Origin: CAZUVM01 sp964623885
GTDB lineage: Bacteria; Verrucomicrobiota; Verrucomicrobiia; Limisphaerales; UBA8199
Assembly: GCA_964623885.1 (NCBI GenBank)
Contig: CAZUVM010000069.1
Location: forward strand, 1 to 33,469
Length of the DNA stretch: 33,469 nucleotides
Direction of reading: 5' to 3'
A program made the translations under genes and the position numbers. Under the pieces are notes generated by a model, which saw nothing but the letters and a program-made list of their open reading frames with translations, was not told where the DNA came from and made no database searches. Shown here piece by piece: positions 24,676 to 33,469 of the stretch. Position 1 is the first letter of the stretch; each line of letters begins with the position of its first letter.

Positions 24676-26268
24676 ATGCGATCAAAGCGCTGGTTACGAT
24701 TCACCCTGAATGGCGTTTTGGTCGCCCTGTGCCTCACGACGAGCCTGGGGCAGGGGGCAACGCCGTTTGAAACCGAGCGCATTCCTGGCCCGGCAAACAG
24801 AATCGACGAGCTGATCTTCTCCAAGTTGCAACGGCTGGATCTCGAGCCGGCCAGGCTTTGCTCAGACCCGGTGTTTGTGCGCAGGGTCTATTTGGATGTG
24901 ATCGGCACCTTGCCGACCGCCGCCGAAGCCAGGGACTTCATTCTCGACCAGGCGCCGAACAAGCGTCGTGCGCTCATCGACCGGTTGCTTGAACGCGACG
25001 AGTTCGCCGACTTGTGGGCGATGAAGTGGAGCGACCTGCTCCGCATTAAGGCAGAATTCCCGATCAATCTCTGGCCGAACGCGGCGCAGGCTTACCATCG
25101 CTGGATCCGCGATTGCCTAAGGCACAATATAAGGTTCGACGATTTTGCCCGGCAGTTGCTTACCGCCAGCGGCAGTAATTTCGAGGTGCCGCCAGTCAAT
25201 TTTTACCGGGCGATGCAAGATCGGACGCCGCGCGGCATCGCGCAGACGGTGGCCCTGAGCTTTATGGGCCAGCGGGCGGAGAATTGGCCATCCAACCGGC
25301 TGTCCAATCTTGCCCTGTTCTTTGCCAATGTGGGCTACAAGTCCACGGCCGAGTGGAAGGAGGAAATTGTCTTTTTCAATCGAGGATCGACAAACGTCGG
25401 GGCCCTGAACGGTTCGCCGAAACCGGCGGTTTTGCCCGATGGCACAACCGTAACTCTGGCGCCGGACACCGATCCGCGGGCGGTTTTTGCCCAGTGGCTG
25501 CTAAGCACGAATAATTCGGACTTTGCCTGCAGCCTGGTCAACCGCACTTGGTCGTGGTTGTTGGGCCGGGGCATCATTCAGGAGCCGGACGATATCCGCC
25601 CGGATAACCCGCCGAGCAACCCTGAGCTGCTGGCGTTTTTGGAGACCGAATTGATTTCCTCCAACTACGATCTCAAACACCTCTTCCGCCTGATTCTAAA
25701 TTCAAGGACCTACCAGTTTTCCTCGCTCTCCGGCACCGCTGAAACCAGCGGCGCGTCCAGTTTCGCGTTTTACCCGCTGCGGCGGCTGGAAGCGGAAGTG
25801 TTGATCGATGCGATTGATCAGGTCACGGGCTCGTCGGAGAGTTATTCCAGCGCCATCCCCGAGCCGTACACCTTCGTTCCCGACAATCTTCGTTCAATTG
25901 CATTGCCCGACGGCAGTATCAGCAGCTCGTTCCTCGAAATGTTTGGCCGGCCGCCACGCGACACCGGGCAGGAATCCGAGCGCAACAATCGGCTGACTGC
26001 CGCGCAGAAATTATGGCTGCTCAATTCCAGCGCGCTCCAGCGCAAGCTTGAGCAAAGCCGCATGGTGGAATTCCAAACCACTTCCAATCATCCTGTGTCG
26101 ACAGTTGCCACCGGCATGTATCTGGGCATTCTCTCGCGCTTTCCCACGGGTGAAGAATTGAAAATTGCCCAGGCCTACTTCCAGAAGCCGGGCGTCACCC
26201 GGCGGCAGGCCGTCGTGGATCTCGCTTGGGCCTTGATGAACAGTTCTGAATTCATTTACCGCCATTAA
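24676..26268 (+). CDS. Exported DUF1549/DUF1553 protein
   Basis: This 530-residue protein has an N-terminal export signal (MRSKRWLRFTLNGVLVALCL...), a DUF1549 region (RRVYLDVIGTLPTAAEARDF, DEFADLWAMKWSDLLRIK) and a DUF1553 region (FAQWLLSTNNSDFACSLVNR, SSNYDLKHLFRLILNSRTYQ, YPLRRLEAEVLIDAIDQVTG). These families are abundant in Planctomycetes and Verrucomicrobia and often carry an N-terminal cytochrome c-like domain with CxxCH. None is present here, so the protein is a short form. Function is unproven. I prefer the ATG at 24676 because it begins the signal peptide; ATG 24613 would add 21 residues. The DUF1501 gene follows after 18 bp. Confidence 0.88.
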   Translation: MRSKRWLRFTLNGVLVALCLTTSLGQGATPFETERIPGPANRIDELIFSKLQRLDLEPARLCSDPVFVRRVYLDVIGTLPTAAEARDFILDQAPNKRRALIDRLLERDEFADLWAMKWSDLLRIKAEFPINLWPNAAQAYHRWIRDCLRHNIRFDDFARQLLTASGSNFEVPPVNFYRAMQDRTPRGIAQTVALSFMGQRAENWPSNRLSNLALFFANVGYKSTAEWKEEIVFFNRGSTNVGALNGSPKPAVLPDGTTVTLAPDTDPRAVFAQWLLSTNNSDFACSLVNRTWSWLLGRGIIQEPDDIRPDNPPSNPELLAFLETELISSNYDLKHLFRLILNSRTYQFSSLSGTAETSGASSFAFYPLRRLEAEVLIDAIDQVTGSSESYSSAIPEPYTFVPDNLRSIALPDGSISSSFLEMFGRPPRDTGQESERNNRLTAAQKLWLLNSSALQRKLEQSRMVEFQTTSNHPVSTVATGMYLGILSRFPTGEELKIAQAYFQKPGVTRRQAVVDLAWALMNSSEFIYRH

Positions 26269-26286
26269 CCGAAAATCACTCGAAAC

Positions 26287-27639
26287 ATGAAAATGCTTTC
26301 TGACTTCGGCAGGGCAGGGCGCCGCATTAGCCGGCGCGAGGCCATCCGTCGCGCTCTGCTGGGCGCCAGCGGGTTGGTCCTGGCAAAGGACTTGTCGTTT
26401 CGGGTCTACGGTGTGCCTTCAACCGCTCGTGCGAAGGCCGTTATCCAAATCTGGATGTGGGGCGGGCCTTCGCACCTGGACACGTTCGATCCGAAACCGG
26501 AAGCCGGCAATGATTACTGCGGACCCCTCAACAAGCCCATCGAAACGAATGTGTCCGGTGTCCGGATTTGCGAATCGATGCCCTTGTTGGCGAAGCAGGC
26601 GGACAAGTACTCCATCATCCGCAGCATGACTCACGGAAACAACGGCCATGAAACCGCCTCCTACATCGTGCAGACCGGCCGCCAGCCCGGCGGACGGCTG
26701 GTTTTTCCCTGTGTCGGAGCGGTGACCTCGCTGTTCCGGGGGTACGACGCTGGTTATAAAGGGCTGGTGCCCCCGTATGTCGTATTGACCGAACCGCAAG
26801 GGCGCTTTTCGGAGGCGGGTTTCCTGGGGTCACGCTACAAACCGTTCGCTACCGGGGGCAACCCGGCACTGACGCCTTTTGCTGTGGAAGGTATCGTCGC
26901 CCCGGGCGTTAGCGAGCAACGCCAGGCCGACCGCCGAGAACTGCTCCACCAACTGGATACCCTAAGCAAAGCGTTAACAACCGATCCGCAAATTGTTGCC
27001 GCAACTCAGGCCGAGAATATGGCTTATGACATGATTCTCGGCGATGGCGCCAAGGTGTTTGATTTGGCCCAGGAAAAGCCCGAACTGCGCGATCGCTACG
27101 GCAAAAGCAAATTCGGGCAATCGTGCCTGGTGGCCAGGCGTCTGATCGAACGCGGCATTCCTTATGTTACGATTAATTATGGCGGTTGGGATACGCATAA
27201 AGAGAATTTCCAAACGATGCGCCGTCAGTTGCCAGATTTGGATAAAGGGATGGCCACCTTGCTGCAGGATTTAAGCGACCGCGGCCTGCTCGAAAGCACT
27301 ATTGTCTGGTGGGGTGGCGAATTCGGGCGGACTCCCAAAGTCCAGTGGGAAGCGCCCTGGAACGGAGGGCGCAATCACTGGGGTAAAGTCTTTTGTGCCG
27401 TGGTTGGCGGCGGTGGCTTCAAGGGAGGTCAGGTGGTGGGCGCATCCGACGCTCGCGGCGAGGAGGTGAAGGATCGCCCGGTTTATCCCGTTGACCTCAT
27501 CGCCAGCATCTACACGTTGCTCGGTATCGATCCGGACGCAAAACTACCCAACCCGGAGGGACTGCCAACCCGTGTGCTGCCTGGTCCGGACGAAGGCATC
27601 AAAACCGCCGGCCGACTGAAAGAAATCATGCCGGCATGA
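26287..27639 (+). CDS. DUF1501 protein with Tat-like signal
   Basis: This 450-residue protein begins with RRISRREAIRRALLGASGLVL, a twin-arginine-like signal (SRREAI). The body is DUF1501, an alkaline-phosphatase/sulfatase-fold family: IQIWMWGGPSHLDTFDPKPEA, SMTHGNNGHETASY, INYGGWDTHKENF, and WWGGEFGRTPKVQW followed by NHWGKVFCAVVGGGG, which are the usual metal-site blocks. It is almost always encoded next to DUF1549/DUF1553 proteins, as here. The reaction is not known. Its stop overlaps the start of the PPC-domain gene (ATGA), so the two are translationally coupled. Confidence 0.92.
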   Translation: MKMLSDFGRAGRRISRREAIRRALLGASGLVLAKDLSFRVYGVPSTARAKAVIQIWMWGGPSHLDTFDPKPEAGNDYCGPLNKPIETNVSGVRICESMPLLAKQADKYSIIRSMTHGNNGHETASYIVQTGRQPGGRLVFPCVGAVTSLFRGYDAGYKGLVPPYVVLTEPQGRFSEAGFLGSRYKPFATGGNPALTPFAVEGIVAPGVSEQRQADRRELLHQLDTLSKALTTDPQIVAATQAENMAYDMILGDGAKVFDLAQEKPELRDRYGKSKFGQSCLVARRLIERGIPYVTINYGGWDTHKENFQTMRRQLPDLDKGMATLLQDLSDRGLLESTIVWWGGEFGRTPKVQWEAPWNGGRNHWGKVFCAVVGGGGFKGGQVVGASDARGEEVKDRPVYPVDLIASIYTLLGIDPDAKLPNPEGLPTRVLPGPDEGIKTAGRLKEIMPA

Positions 27640-29900
27640 AAGCGCTGATCTCATTGGTGTCTTGGGTTGGATTGTCGAGCGTCGCACTGCTCGGCCAGCA
27701 GCAGCCGCACCTGGCTTACGTCTACCCGGCGGGCGGCCGTGCGGGCACGAGCTTTCAGATTGTGGTTGGGGGCCAATTCCTCGCGGCGGTTTCAAACGCC
27801 GTTATCACCGGCCCGGGTATTCACGCGACGGTTCGGGAGTTCAACCGGCCGATGAACCAAAAGGAGTTCAACGACCTGCGCGAGCGCCTGCAGATTTTGG
27901 AGCGCAAATGGCAAAGTTTCCGCCGCGCGGCTGGCGGCACTAACACCTGGACAGCGGCCGATGCCGCGGAGCGTGAGCAAATCCGAGAAAAAATCCTGAA
28001 GAACCCACCGAATCGCGCCGCCAATCCGGCGATGATCGACACAGTGACTATCCAAATCGTGATCGAAACCAGTGCGGCGCCGGGCGAACACGAAATCCGG
28101 CTGGCCACACCCAATGCCATTTCCAATCCACTCTGGTTTCTCGTGGACACCTTGCCGGAGACCACCAAACCGGTTTCCACGGCGGCGAATCCTGACCTCG
28201 ATCGCTTTCTCGAACGCTTGGGTAAGACACCGGCCAAAGGCACGCCAAAGTACGCAGGTTCTCTTACGTTGCCGATCATTGTGAACGGCCAGATCATGCC
28301 GGGCGGCGTCGACCGCTACCGCTTTGCCGCGCGGCGCGGCCAACAACTAATCTTCTTTCTCAAGGCGCGCGCATTGATTCCTTTTCTGGCTGACGCGGTC
28401 CCGGGGTGGTTCGAAGCCACTCTAACTCTTTATGATGCCAAGGGAAAAGAAATCACCACTGCAGAACGGTTTCGGTTCCGGCCGGATCCAGTCCTCCATT
28501 TCGAAGTCCCTGCGGACGGAGAGTACTCCCTGGAAATCCACGACTCCATCTTTCGCGGCCGCGAGGATTTTGTTTACCGGCTGGCCATTGGCGAACTGCC
28601 CTTGGTAACTGATATTTTCCCATTAGGTGGCAGGGCAGGGGATACCAACCAGGTTGCCTTGAGCGGTTGGAATCTCCCTGCCAAGTCCCTCGCACTCGAC
28701 AATGGCACGAACGAGCCGGGCATTATTTCGCTTGGAGTAGGGTCCCTTAACAGCGTTCCTTTTGTTCTCAGCGATTTGCCGGAGCAGTTCAAACCAGTGG
28801 AAGACAACGCCGTTCCAATACCACAATCCATCACGCCGCCGGTAGTGATCAACGGCCGCATCAGTCACCCCGGGCAAACCGCATTGTTCCAGTTCGACGG
28901 CCACTCCGGACAGCAAGTTGTTGCTGAGGTACTCGCTCGCCGGTTGAACTCGCCATTGGATTCGGCACTTGAATTGACCGACCCGGCAGGCAAACGGCTG
29001 GCCTTTAACGACGATTTCGAAGACAAAAGCTTCGGGCTGGAGACACATCACGCGGACTCCTATGTCCGCGCGTCGTTGCCTGCAAATGGGACCTACCTCC
29101 TTCGCCTGAGTGATGTCCAGCAACAAGGCGGTCCGGCTTTCGCTTATCGATTGCGCATCTCCGAGCCGCACCCCGATTTCGATTTGCGCGTAGCACCCTC
29201 CAGCCTCACCGTTCGTCCGGGCATGAATGTCCCCATCACGGTGTACGCTTTGCGGCAGGACGGCTTTACCAATGCGATTGAGCTTCGTTTAAAAGACGAG
29301 CCGCCGGGATTCTTCCTCACTGGCGCCAGGATTGCAGAAAACCAGGACCAGGCACAGTTCACTTTGAAAGCCGGACCCCAATGCCGCCGAGGAATAACCA
29401 ACCTGATCCTGGAAGGCAAAGCGGTGGTTGAAGGTCGGAACATAGCGCATGAGGCGGTGCCTGCGGATAGACGCATGCAGGCATTCGCCTACTGGCACCT
29501 GGTACCGGCGCAGGAACTGGCGGTCTGTGTGGGTGGCAATCCGCGTCCGTTCGCCAGCGACGCCCTGAGAATCCTCAGTGCCACGCCGGTCCAAATTCCC
29601 GTCGGCGGCACGGCCCGTGTTCGGGTCGCGACGCCTTCCGCAGCGTTTATGGGCCGATTTAATCTCGAGTTGGCTGGCGCGCCTGAAGGTCTCGCGATCA
29701 AGAACGTCTCACCAGTCGAGAGCGGCTTGGAAATTGCGCTGGTCAGCGACGCGGCTAAATCCAGAAAAGGTGGCAGCGGAAATCTGATTATTAACGTCCT
29801 CCCGAAAACCCAGGCGCCAGCCGCGGCCGCTGCCAAGAAAAACCGGCAACCCAATGTAGTTGGAACGCTGCCCGCGATCCCGTATCTCATGGTTGAATAG
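27636..29900 (+). CDS. Exported PPC-domain protein with TIG-like modules
   Basis: This 754-residue protein has a signal peptide (1-20), an IPT/TIG-like start (YVYPAGGRAGTSFQIVVGG), a helical charged stretch (about 75-115), a PPC domain at about 215-323, a second TIG-like opening (TDIFPLGGRAGDTNQVALSG, 324-345) and a second PPC domain at about 403-508. PPC domains are non-catalytic beta modules on secreted proteins. The last 250 residues are beta-rich with no known domain seen. It is the third gene of the trio and shares an ATGA overlap with the DUF1501 gene. It may be a surface partner of those two. Confidence 0.85.
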   Translation: MKALISLVSWVGLSSVALLGQQQPHLAYVYPAGGRAGTSFQIVVGGQFLAAVSNAVITGPGIHATVREFNRPMNQKEFNDLRERLQILERKWQSFRRAAGGTNTWTAADAAEREQIREKILKNPPNRAANPAMIDTVTIQIVIETSAAPGEHEIRLATPNAISNPLWFLVDTLPETTKPVSTAANPDLDRFLERLGKTPAKGTPKYAGSLTLPIIVNGQIMPGGVDRYRFAARRGQQLIFFLKARALIPFLADAVPGWFEATLTLYDAKGKEITTAERFRFRPDPVLHFEVPADGEYSLEIHDSIFRGREDFVYRLAIGELPLVTDIFPLGGRAGDTNQVALSGWNLPAKSLALDNGTNEPGIISLGVGSLNSVPFVLSDLPEQFKPVEDNAVPIPQSITPPVVINGRISHPGQTALFQFDGHSGQQVVAEVLARRLNSPLDSALELTDPAGKRLAFNDDFEDKSFGLETHHADSYVRASLPANGTYLLRLSDVQQQGGPAFAYRLRISEPHPDFDLRVAPSSLTVRPGMNVPITVYALRQDGFTNAIELRLKDEPPGFFLTGARIAENQDQAQFTLKAGPQCRRGITNLILEGKAVVEGRNIAHEAVPADRRMQAFAYWHLVPAQELAVCVGGNPRPFASDALRILSATPVQIPVGGTARVRVATPSAAFMGRFNLELAGAPEGLAIKNVSPVESGLEIALVSDAAKSRKGGSGNLIINVLPKTQAPAAAAAKKNRQPNVVGTLPAIPYLMVE

Positions 29901-30003
29901 TGCTTTTTATGGCGATACAAGCACCTCGACATTATTTCGCACAATGTTTGTTATATTTAATTAATAACGACCTGATTCAGGCCCAAATCCCAACTGTTTG
30001 CCT

Positions 30004-31455
30004 CTAACCCGAATGCAGTGTCTGTTGAAACAGCTCCAAGTAGTGCCCTGTTGTTCGGTCCCAGGAGAAATCGCCATTCATCCCGTTCTGCCGATAATGT
30101 TCAAGCAACTCGGGTTCAGTGTATAGGGCCAGCGCCTTGCGTATGGCTTTGACCAGCGCCCGGGAGGAGTATTCCTCGAATTTAATGCCATTGGCGCGTT
30201 CCTGATCCTGTCGAATGTCTATAATGGTGTCGTCCAAACCGCCGGTAGCTCGCACGATGGGCACCGTACCGTAGCGCAGGCTATACATCTGGTTCAATCC
30301 ACAAGGTTCGAAGCGCGACGGCATAATGAAGAAATCGCAGCCAGCCTCGATCCGATGCGAGAGCGCTTCATCGAAGCCAATTCGCAAAGCGGTATTACCT
30401 GGAAATCGGCGCGCAAGTTCCTGGAAGGCGCTTTCGAAACGAGATTCGCCGGCGCCTAATTGGACGAACTGAATGCCTCCCGGCAGCATCTCCTCCAGCG
30501 CGGCCAGAAGTATATCGATGCCTTTTTGTTCGACCAAGCGGCCGATATTAGCGAACAACGGCACTGTGGGATCGACCTTGAGTTGCAACTCGCGCTGCAA
30601 TTCGCTTTTGTTCGCCGCTTTGCCGGTCAGGTCAATCGAGGTGAACGTGTGCTTTACATAAGGATCTTTTGTGGGATCCCATTCTTCGTAATCGACACCG
30701 TTGAGAATTCCGTGCAGCTTGGCCTGACGTTGCCGCAGTAGACCATCCAGGCCGCAGCCCAATTCGCTCGTCGTGATCTCGCGGGCATAGCGCGGACTTA
30801 CGGTGGTCAGGAGGTCGGCAAAGGCCATGCCCGCCTTTAGCGAACTGACCTGGCCGTAAAACTCAACACCTTCGAAACTGTAATATTCCCAAGGCAGATT
30901 AGTGAGCGCATATTGAGCTGTGGGGAACAGACCCTGGTAGGCAAGATTATGGACGGTCATGCAGACCTGTGGGCAGGACCCCTGCCCGGCCATCCGACGA
31001 TGATGATGCAGAAACAGCGCCGCAAAAGCAGTTTGCCAGTCATTCAGGTGAACGAGTTCCGGGCGGGCCGGCAGGTGCAGTGCCAAATGGGCGATGGCCT
31101 TGGAAAGAAACAAAAACCGCTCTGCGTTATCGGCATAATCCAGTCCGTGTTCCTGGTACAGACCTGACCTTTGGTAAAACTCCGGCTGATCCACAAAGTA
31201 GATGGAGACACCGGGACCATCTTCGAGCTGCCAAAGTTCCCCCCGAACGTGCCTGACTCCGAGCGGGAATTCGAGCGGCAATTCAACGCGCCGCATTTGC
31301 GGGAAGCGCTCTCGAATCCCGAGATACAATGGAGTGACGATGGCTACCTGCTGGGCGGCGCGGCCCAGCGCCTTTCCGAGAGCGCCAACCATGTCCGCGA
31401 GCCCGCCGGTTTTCGAGTACGGATGAACTTCGCTGCTGGCGAGAAGCAGATTCAT
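30004..31455 (-). CDS. glgA: Glycogen synthase (GT5)
   Basis: This 483-residue enzyme transfers glucose from an ADP- or UDP-glucose donor to the non-reducing end of an alpha-1,4-glucan. Full family length. It starts with the GT5 motif YSKTGGLADM (Lys15) and continues with HLNDWQTAFAAL, VHNLAYQG, the domain-2 start FANIGRLVEQKG, and the donor-site block RFEPCGLNQMYSLRYGT followed by RATGGLDDT. It lies 81 bp downstream of serS on the same strand; glucan rearranging enzymes are nearer 15628-21626, so the window encodes both glycogen synthesis and maltodextrin use. Confidence 0.95.
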   Translation of the reverse strand: MNLLLASSEVHPYSKTGGLADMVGALGKALGRAAQQVAIVTPLYLGIRERFPQMRRVELPLEFPLGVRHVRGELWQLEDGPGVSIYFVDQPEFYQRSGLYQEHGLDYADNAERFLFLSKAIAHLALHLPARPELVHLNDWQTAFAALFLHHHRRMAGQGSCPQVCMTVHNLAYQGLFPTAQYALTNLPWEYYSFEGVEFYGQVSSLKAGMAFADLLTTVSPRYAREITTSELGCGLDGLLRQRQAKLHGILNGVDYEEWDPTKDPYVKHTFTSIDLTGKAANKSELQRELQLKVDPTVPLFANIGRLVEQKGIDILLAALEEMLPGGIQFVQLGAGESRFESAFQELARRFPGNTALRIGFDEALSHRIEAGCDFFIMPSRFEPCGLNQMYSLRYGTVPIVRATGGLDDTIIDIRQDQERANGIKFEEYSSRALVKAIRKALALYTEPELLEHYRQNGMNGDFSWDRTTGHYLELFQQTLHSG

Positions 31456-31536
31456 GAAATCTTCGCTACGGCCAGGTTGCGACGAATCATCCGGGCTAGA
31501 CCTTTCTTCGGGCCCCTCGATTTTACCATGCAGCGC

Positions 31537-32838
31537 TCACCCCTTGATGATTTCTGTTTTGAGGTAAGGCTGCAAAGCCGGTGGGATTCTGATGCTGCCA
31601 TCCTCCTGCTGGTACGTTTCCACCAGCGCCACAAAGACCCGGGCAAGGGCGGTACCGCTGCCGTTCAGGACGTGAGGGAATTTGTTCTCTCCGGTTTCAG
31701 TTTTGAACCGCAGGCTCATGCGGCGAGCCTGGAAATCCTCACAATTCGAAACGCTGGAGACTTCGAGGTAGCTCCCCTGCCCTGGCGCCCAGACTTCGAG
31801 ATCGTAAGTTTTGGAACTCGCAAATGACATATCGCCGCTGCACAGCAGCAATACCCGGTAGTGCAGTCCCAGTGACTGCAGCACGCGCTCGGCCTGCGCA
31901 ACCATCTTTTCATGTTCCACATACCCGTTTTCTGGCTTCGTCACTGTGATGAGTTCAACCTTGTCGAACTGGTGTACGCGTATGAGGCCCCGTGTGCCGA
32001 CTCCAGCCGCGCCGGCTTCACCGCGGAAACAAGGCGTGTACGCGCAGTAATGAATCGGGAGCTGATCTGCCGCCAGGATTTCCTCGCGATGGATGTTTGC
32101 CACTGGCGTTTCGGCTGTGGGGATCAGGTACAGTTTACCGAGCGTGCTGGCATCCAGGCCTTCCTGAACTCCATAATACTGATCCGCAAATTTGGGGAAC
32201 TGCCCAACTCCTTCAAGGCATTGCGGACCCACCATGAATGGCGGCGAGACTTCAGTGTAACCGTGCTCGCGTGTATGCAGATCGAGCATGAACTGGATCA
32301 GCGCGCGCTCCAGCTTTGCACCCCAGTTGGTGTAAAGAACAAACCCGCTGCCGGCCAACTTGGCGGCTCGGGTGAAATCGATCAACTTCAGCCGTTCGCA
32401 GAGCTCTACATGCGATTTAGGCTTAAAGGAAAAAACCGGTTTTTCGCCGTGAACGCGTACTTGACGATTGTCCTCTGCCGATTTGCCAACCGGCACGGAT
32501 TCGTGTGGCAAATTCGGTAAGCTCAACATAAGCCGATCACGCGCGCCATCGGCTTCGGCGGCTTGTTTGTCGAGTTCCGCAATTCGGTCGCCGAGGCTTC
32601 GCGTTTCCAACTTTTTTGCTTCCGCTTCCTGGGTCTTTTTTTGGCCCATGAGCGCGCCGATCTCCTTTGAGACGCGATTCCGCTGGGCCTTCAAGGTTTC
32701 CACCTCGGCGAGCACTTTGCGCCGGTGCTCGTCCAGCTTGAGCACTTCGTCGACCCGCGCAGCATCGGCCGGCCCGCGCGTGGCCAGTCGCTCGCGTACA
32801 AAGTCCGCCCTTTCTCTGATCAACCTGATGTCAAGCAT
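31537..32838 (-). CDS. serS: Seryl-tRNA synthetase
   Basis: This 433-residue class II synthetase charges tRNA-Ser (and supplies Ser-tRNA-Sec where present). The N-terminus forms the usual long helical arm: alternating charged residues from about 30 to 110. Motif 2 is FRGEAGAAGVGTRGLIRVHQF; motif 3 contains GSGTALARVFVALVETYQ. The start ATG at 32838 gives MLDIRLIRER, matching the family's MLDxxxxR opening; a TTG two codons upstream is less likely. It is the first gene of the serS-glgA pair and lies divergent from the MOSC gene. Confidence 0.95.
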   Translation of the reverse strand: MLDIRLIRERADFVRERLATRGPADAARVDEVLKLDEHRRKVLAEVETLKAQRNRVSKEIGALMGQKKTQEAEAKKLETRSLGDRIAELDKQAAEADGARDRLMLSLPNLPHESVPVGKSAEDNRQVRVHGEKPVFSFKPKSHVELCERLKLIDFTRAAKLAGSGFVLYTNWGAKLERALIQFMLDLHTREHGYTEVSPPFMVGPQCLEGVGQFPKFADQYYGVQEGLDASTLGKLYLIPTAETPVANIHREEILAADQLPIHYCAYTPCFRGEAGAAGVGTRGLIRVHQFDKVELITVTKPENGYVEHEKMVAQAERVLQSLGLHYRVLLLCSGDMSFASSKTYDLEVWAPGQGSYLEVSSVSNCEDFQARRMSLRFKTETGENKFPHVLNGSGTALARVFVALVETYQQEDGSIRIPPALQPYLKTEIIKG

Positions 32839-32959
32839 CGGCAAAGTATAGGGGCCGGCATCGTTTGTTCAAGCCCGGTAAAACCCGGGTGTATTGACCG
32901 GCGTAGCGCGGCTGTCTGGCTGCGAGTTCAAGCACCGTCCCGGTTTGTTCGGAGCGCGC

Positions 32960-33051
32960 GACGTCCCGGCGCGCAGCGGCCTCGAAGCGATAAGAGCATT
33001 AGAAAGTTTCTGAGCGCATGAACCTGTCGGACCGCTGCGGGCCGGGACGTC
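32960..33051. repeat. Long-range inverted repeat in the serS/MOSC divergent region
   Basis: A 20-bp arm at 32960-32979 (GACGTCCCGGCGCGCAGCGG) pairs with 33032-33051 with one mismatch, across a 52-nt spacer. The arms are GC-rich and contain ACGTCCCGG. The region between serS and the MOSC gene (32839-33144, 306 bp) otherwise holds no gene I can support. Whether this is a transposon relic, a dispersed repeat or a regulatory structure is unclear. Confidence 0.5.
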
Positions 33052-33144
33052 CTGCGCTTCCTTCAATCATCTTGTCGGACCTTCCCACCGCTGCTCAATT
33101 CCGCCGACGCTTGTGCCTCCGCGGGATTGGGCTAAAATCTGTTC

Positions 33145-33469
33145 ATGTCATCAATCACGCACTCGACTAATGCGCCGGAAGGCTGCGTGGCGTCCATTCA
33201 TTTGCACGTTGAACAGCCCGGTGCTCCACTCCTACCGGTTGAAACGGTCGAGGCGATCGAGGCCAAAGGTATCGTAGGTGACATGCGAAAGTTTGGCAGG
33301 ATCAACGGCTCAACTGGCCAGCCGAATCGCCGTCAGGTGACCTTGATCGAACGCGAGCAGATTGCTGAGCACGCTGAGGCGCTGGGGCTGGACTCAATTC
33401 CACCTGGCGTCGTCCGATCCAACATTGAAACCTCCGGCGTCAATCTGATCGCGTTGCTCGGCCAGGAAA
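33145..33469 (+). CDS. MOSC-domain protein (partial, 5' end)
   Basis: An ATG at 33145 opens a frame of 108 codons running off the window. The sequence has MOSC-type features: VEAIEAKGIVGDMR near residues 35-48 and NRRQVTLIEREQI near residues 61-73, followed by the region PGVVRSNIETSGVNL. MOSC domains are thought to transfer sulfur from a cysteine to molybdenum cofactor or other acceptors; the cysteine lies beyond the window. The 48 bp before it carry no strong SD. It diverges from serS. Confidence 0.75.
   Translation, partial: MSSITHSTNAPEGCVASIHLHVEQPGAPLLPVETVEAIEAKGIVGDMRKFGRINGSTGQPNRRQVTLIEREQIAEHAEALGLDSIPPGVVRSNIETSGVNLIALLGQE

Noticed and set aside
30004..31455. Plus-strand open frames inside the glgA region
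   Set aside because: They have no family features and oppose a complete GT5 glycogen synthase.
1..33469. tRNA and rRNA genes
   Set aside because: I looked for cloverleaf-like T-loop blocks; the few GGTTCGA-type matches fall inside coding regions with no acceptor stem.

Overview
The window looks like part of a chromosome from a heterotrophic, polysaccharide-degrading member of the Verrucomicrobia, probably the Pedosphaera/Limisphaerales side. The assignment is an inference from gene content, since no rRNA is present. Markers are a prepilin-type protein with an H-X9-DG-like tail, an adjacent DUF1549/DUF1553, DUF1501 and PPC-domain trio, a double DUF1080 lipoprotein, a rhamnosidase with a signal peptide, and a dispersed intergenic hairpin element. 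There are no tRNA or rRNA genes, CRISPR arrays, prophages or intact insertion sequences. Gene density is ordinary and most genes sit in short operons.

Layout. 1-1100: end of an unknown gene, then a leftward exported DUF1326 protein. 1108-5401: first hairpin element, pilin-like gene, GH78 alpha-L-rhamnosidase, a small unknown gene and a hairpin. 5559-12279: exported TIM-barrel sugar isomerase-like protein, second hairpin element, TPR protein, KDPG aldolase, a two-SIS-domain protein related to MurQ and the glucokinase regulatory protein, and a DUF1080 lipoprotein. 12284-15431: cupin, tandem DUF2249, a heme-copper-oxidase-like membrane protein, a DUF59 (MIP18-type) protein and a second DUF2249 protein. 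15482-21626: third hairpin element, a DPE2-type 4-alpha-glucanotransferase with two CBM20 domains, a divergent MFS sugar transporter and a GH13 amylase. 21700-24534: an unknown protein with VOC-like segments, fourth hairpin element, and a RidA/chorismatase-like protein. 24676-29900: DUF1549/DUF1553, DUF1501 and PPC operon. 30004-33469: glycogen synthase, seryl-tRNA synthetase and the start of a MOSC-domain gene.

Two themes stand out. One is carbohydrate use: rhamnoside cleavage, sugar isomerisation, Entner-Doudoroff-type cleavage, maltodextrin uptake and rearrangement, and glycogen synthesis. The other is the 12284-15431 cluster, which has the look of an oxygen- or nitric-oxide-responsive redox module.

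The strongest unusual observation is that two genes of this cluster are each preceded by an FNR/DNR-type box TTGAC-N4-ATCAA. In both cases the box lies exactly 22 bp from a TAnnnT hexamer, the class II FNR geometry, and the predicted transcription start falls on or within 3 nt of an ATG. A second result is a four-hairpin repeat element of about 125-137 bp, in four copies, whose stems differ while the loop CTCCGA stays fixed. A third is the two-SIS protein, which keeps one MurQ catalytic glutamate position and has lost the other.
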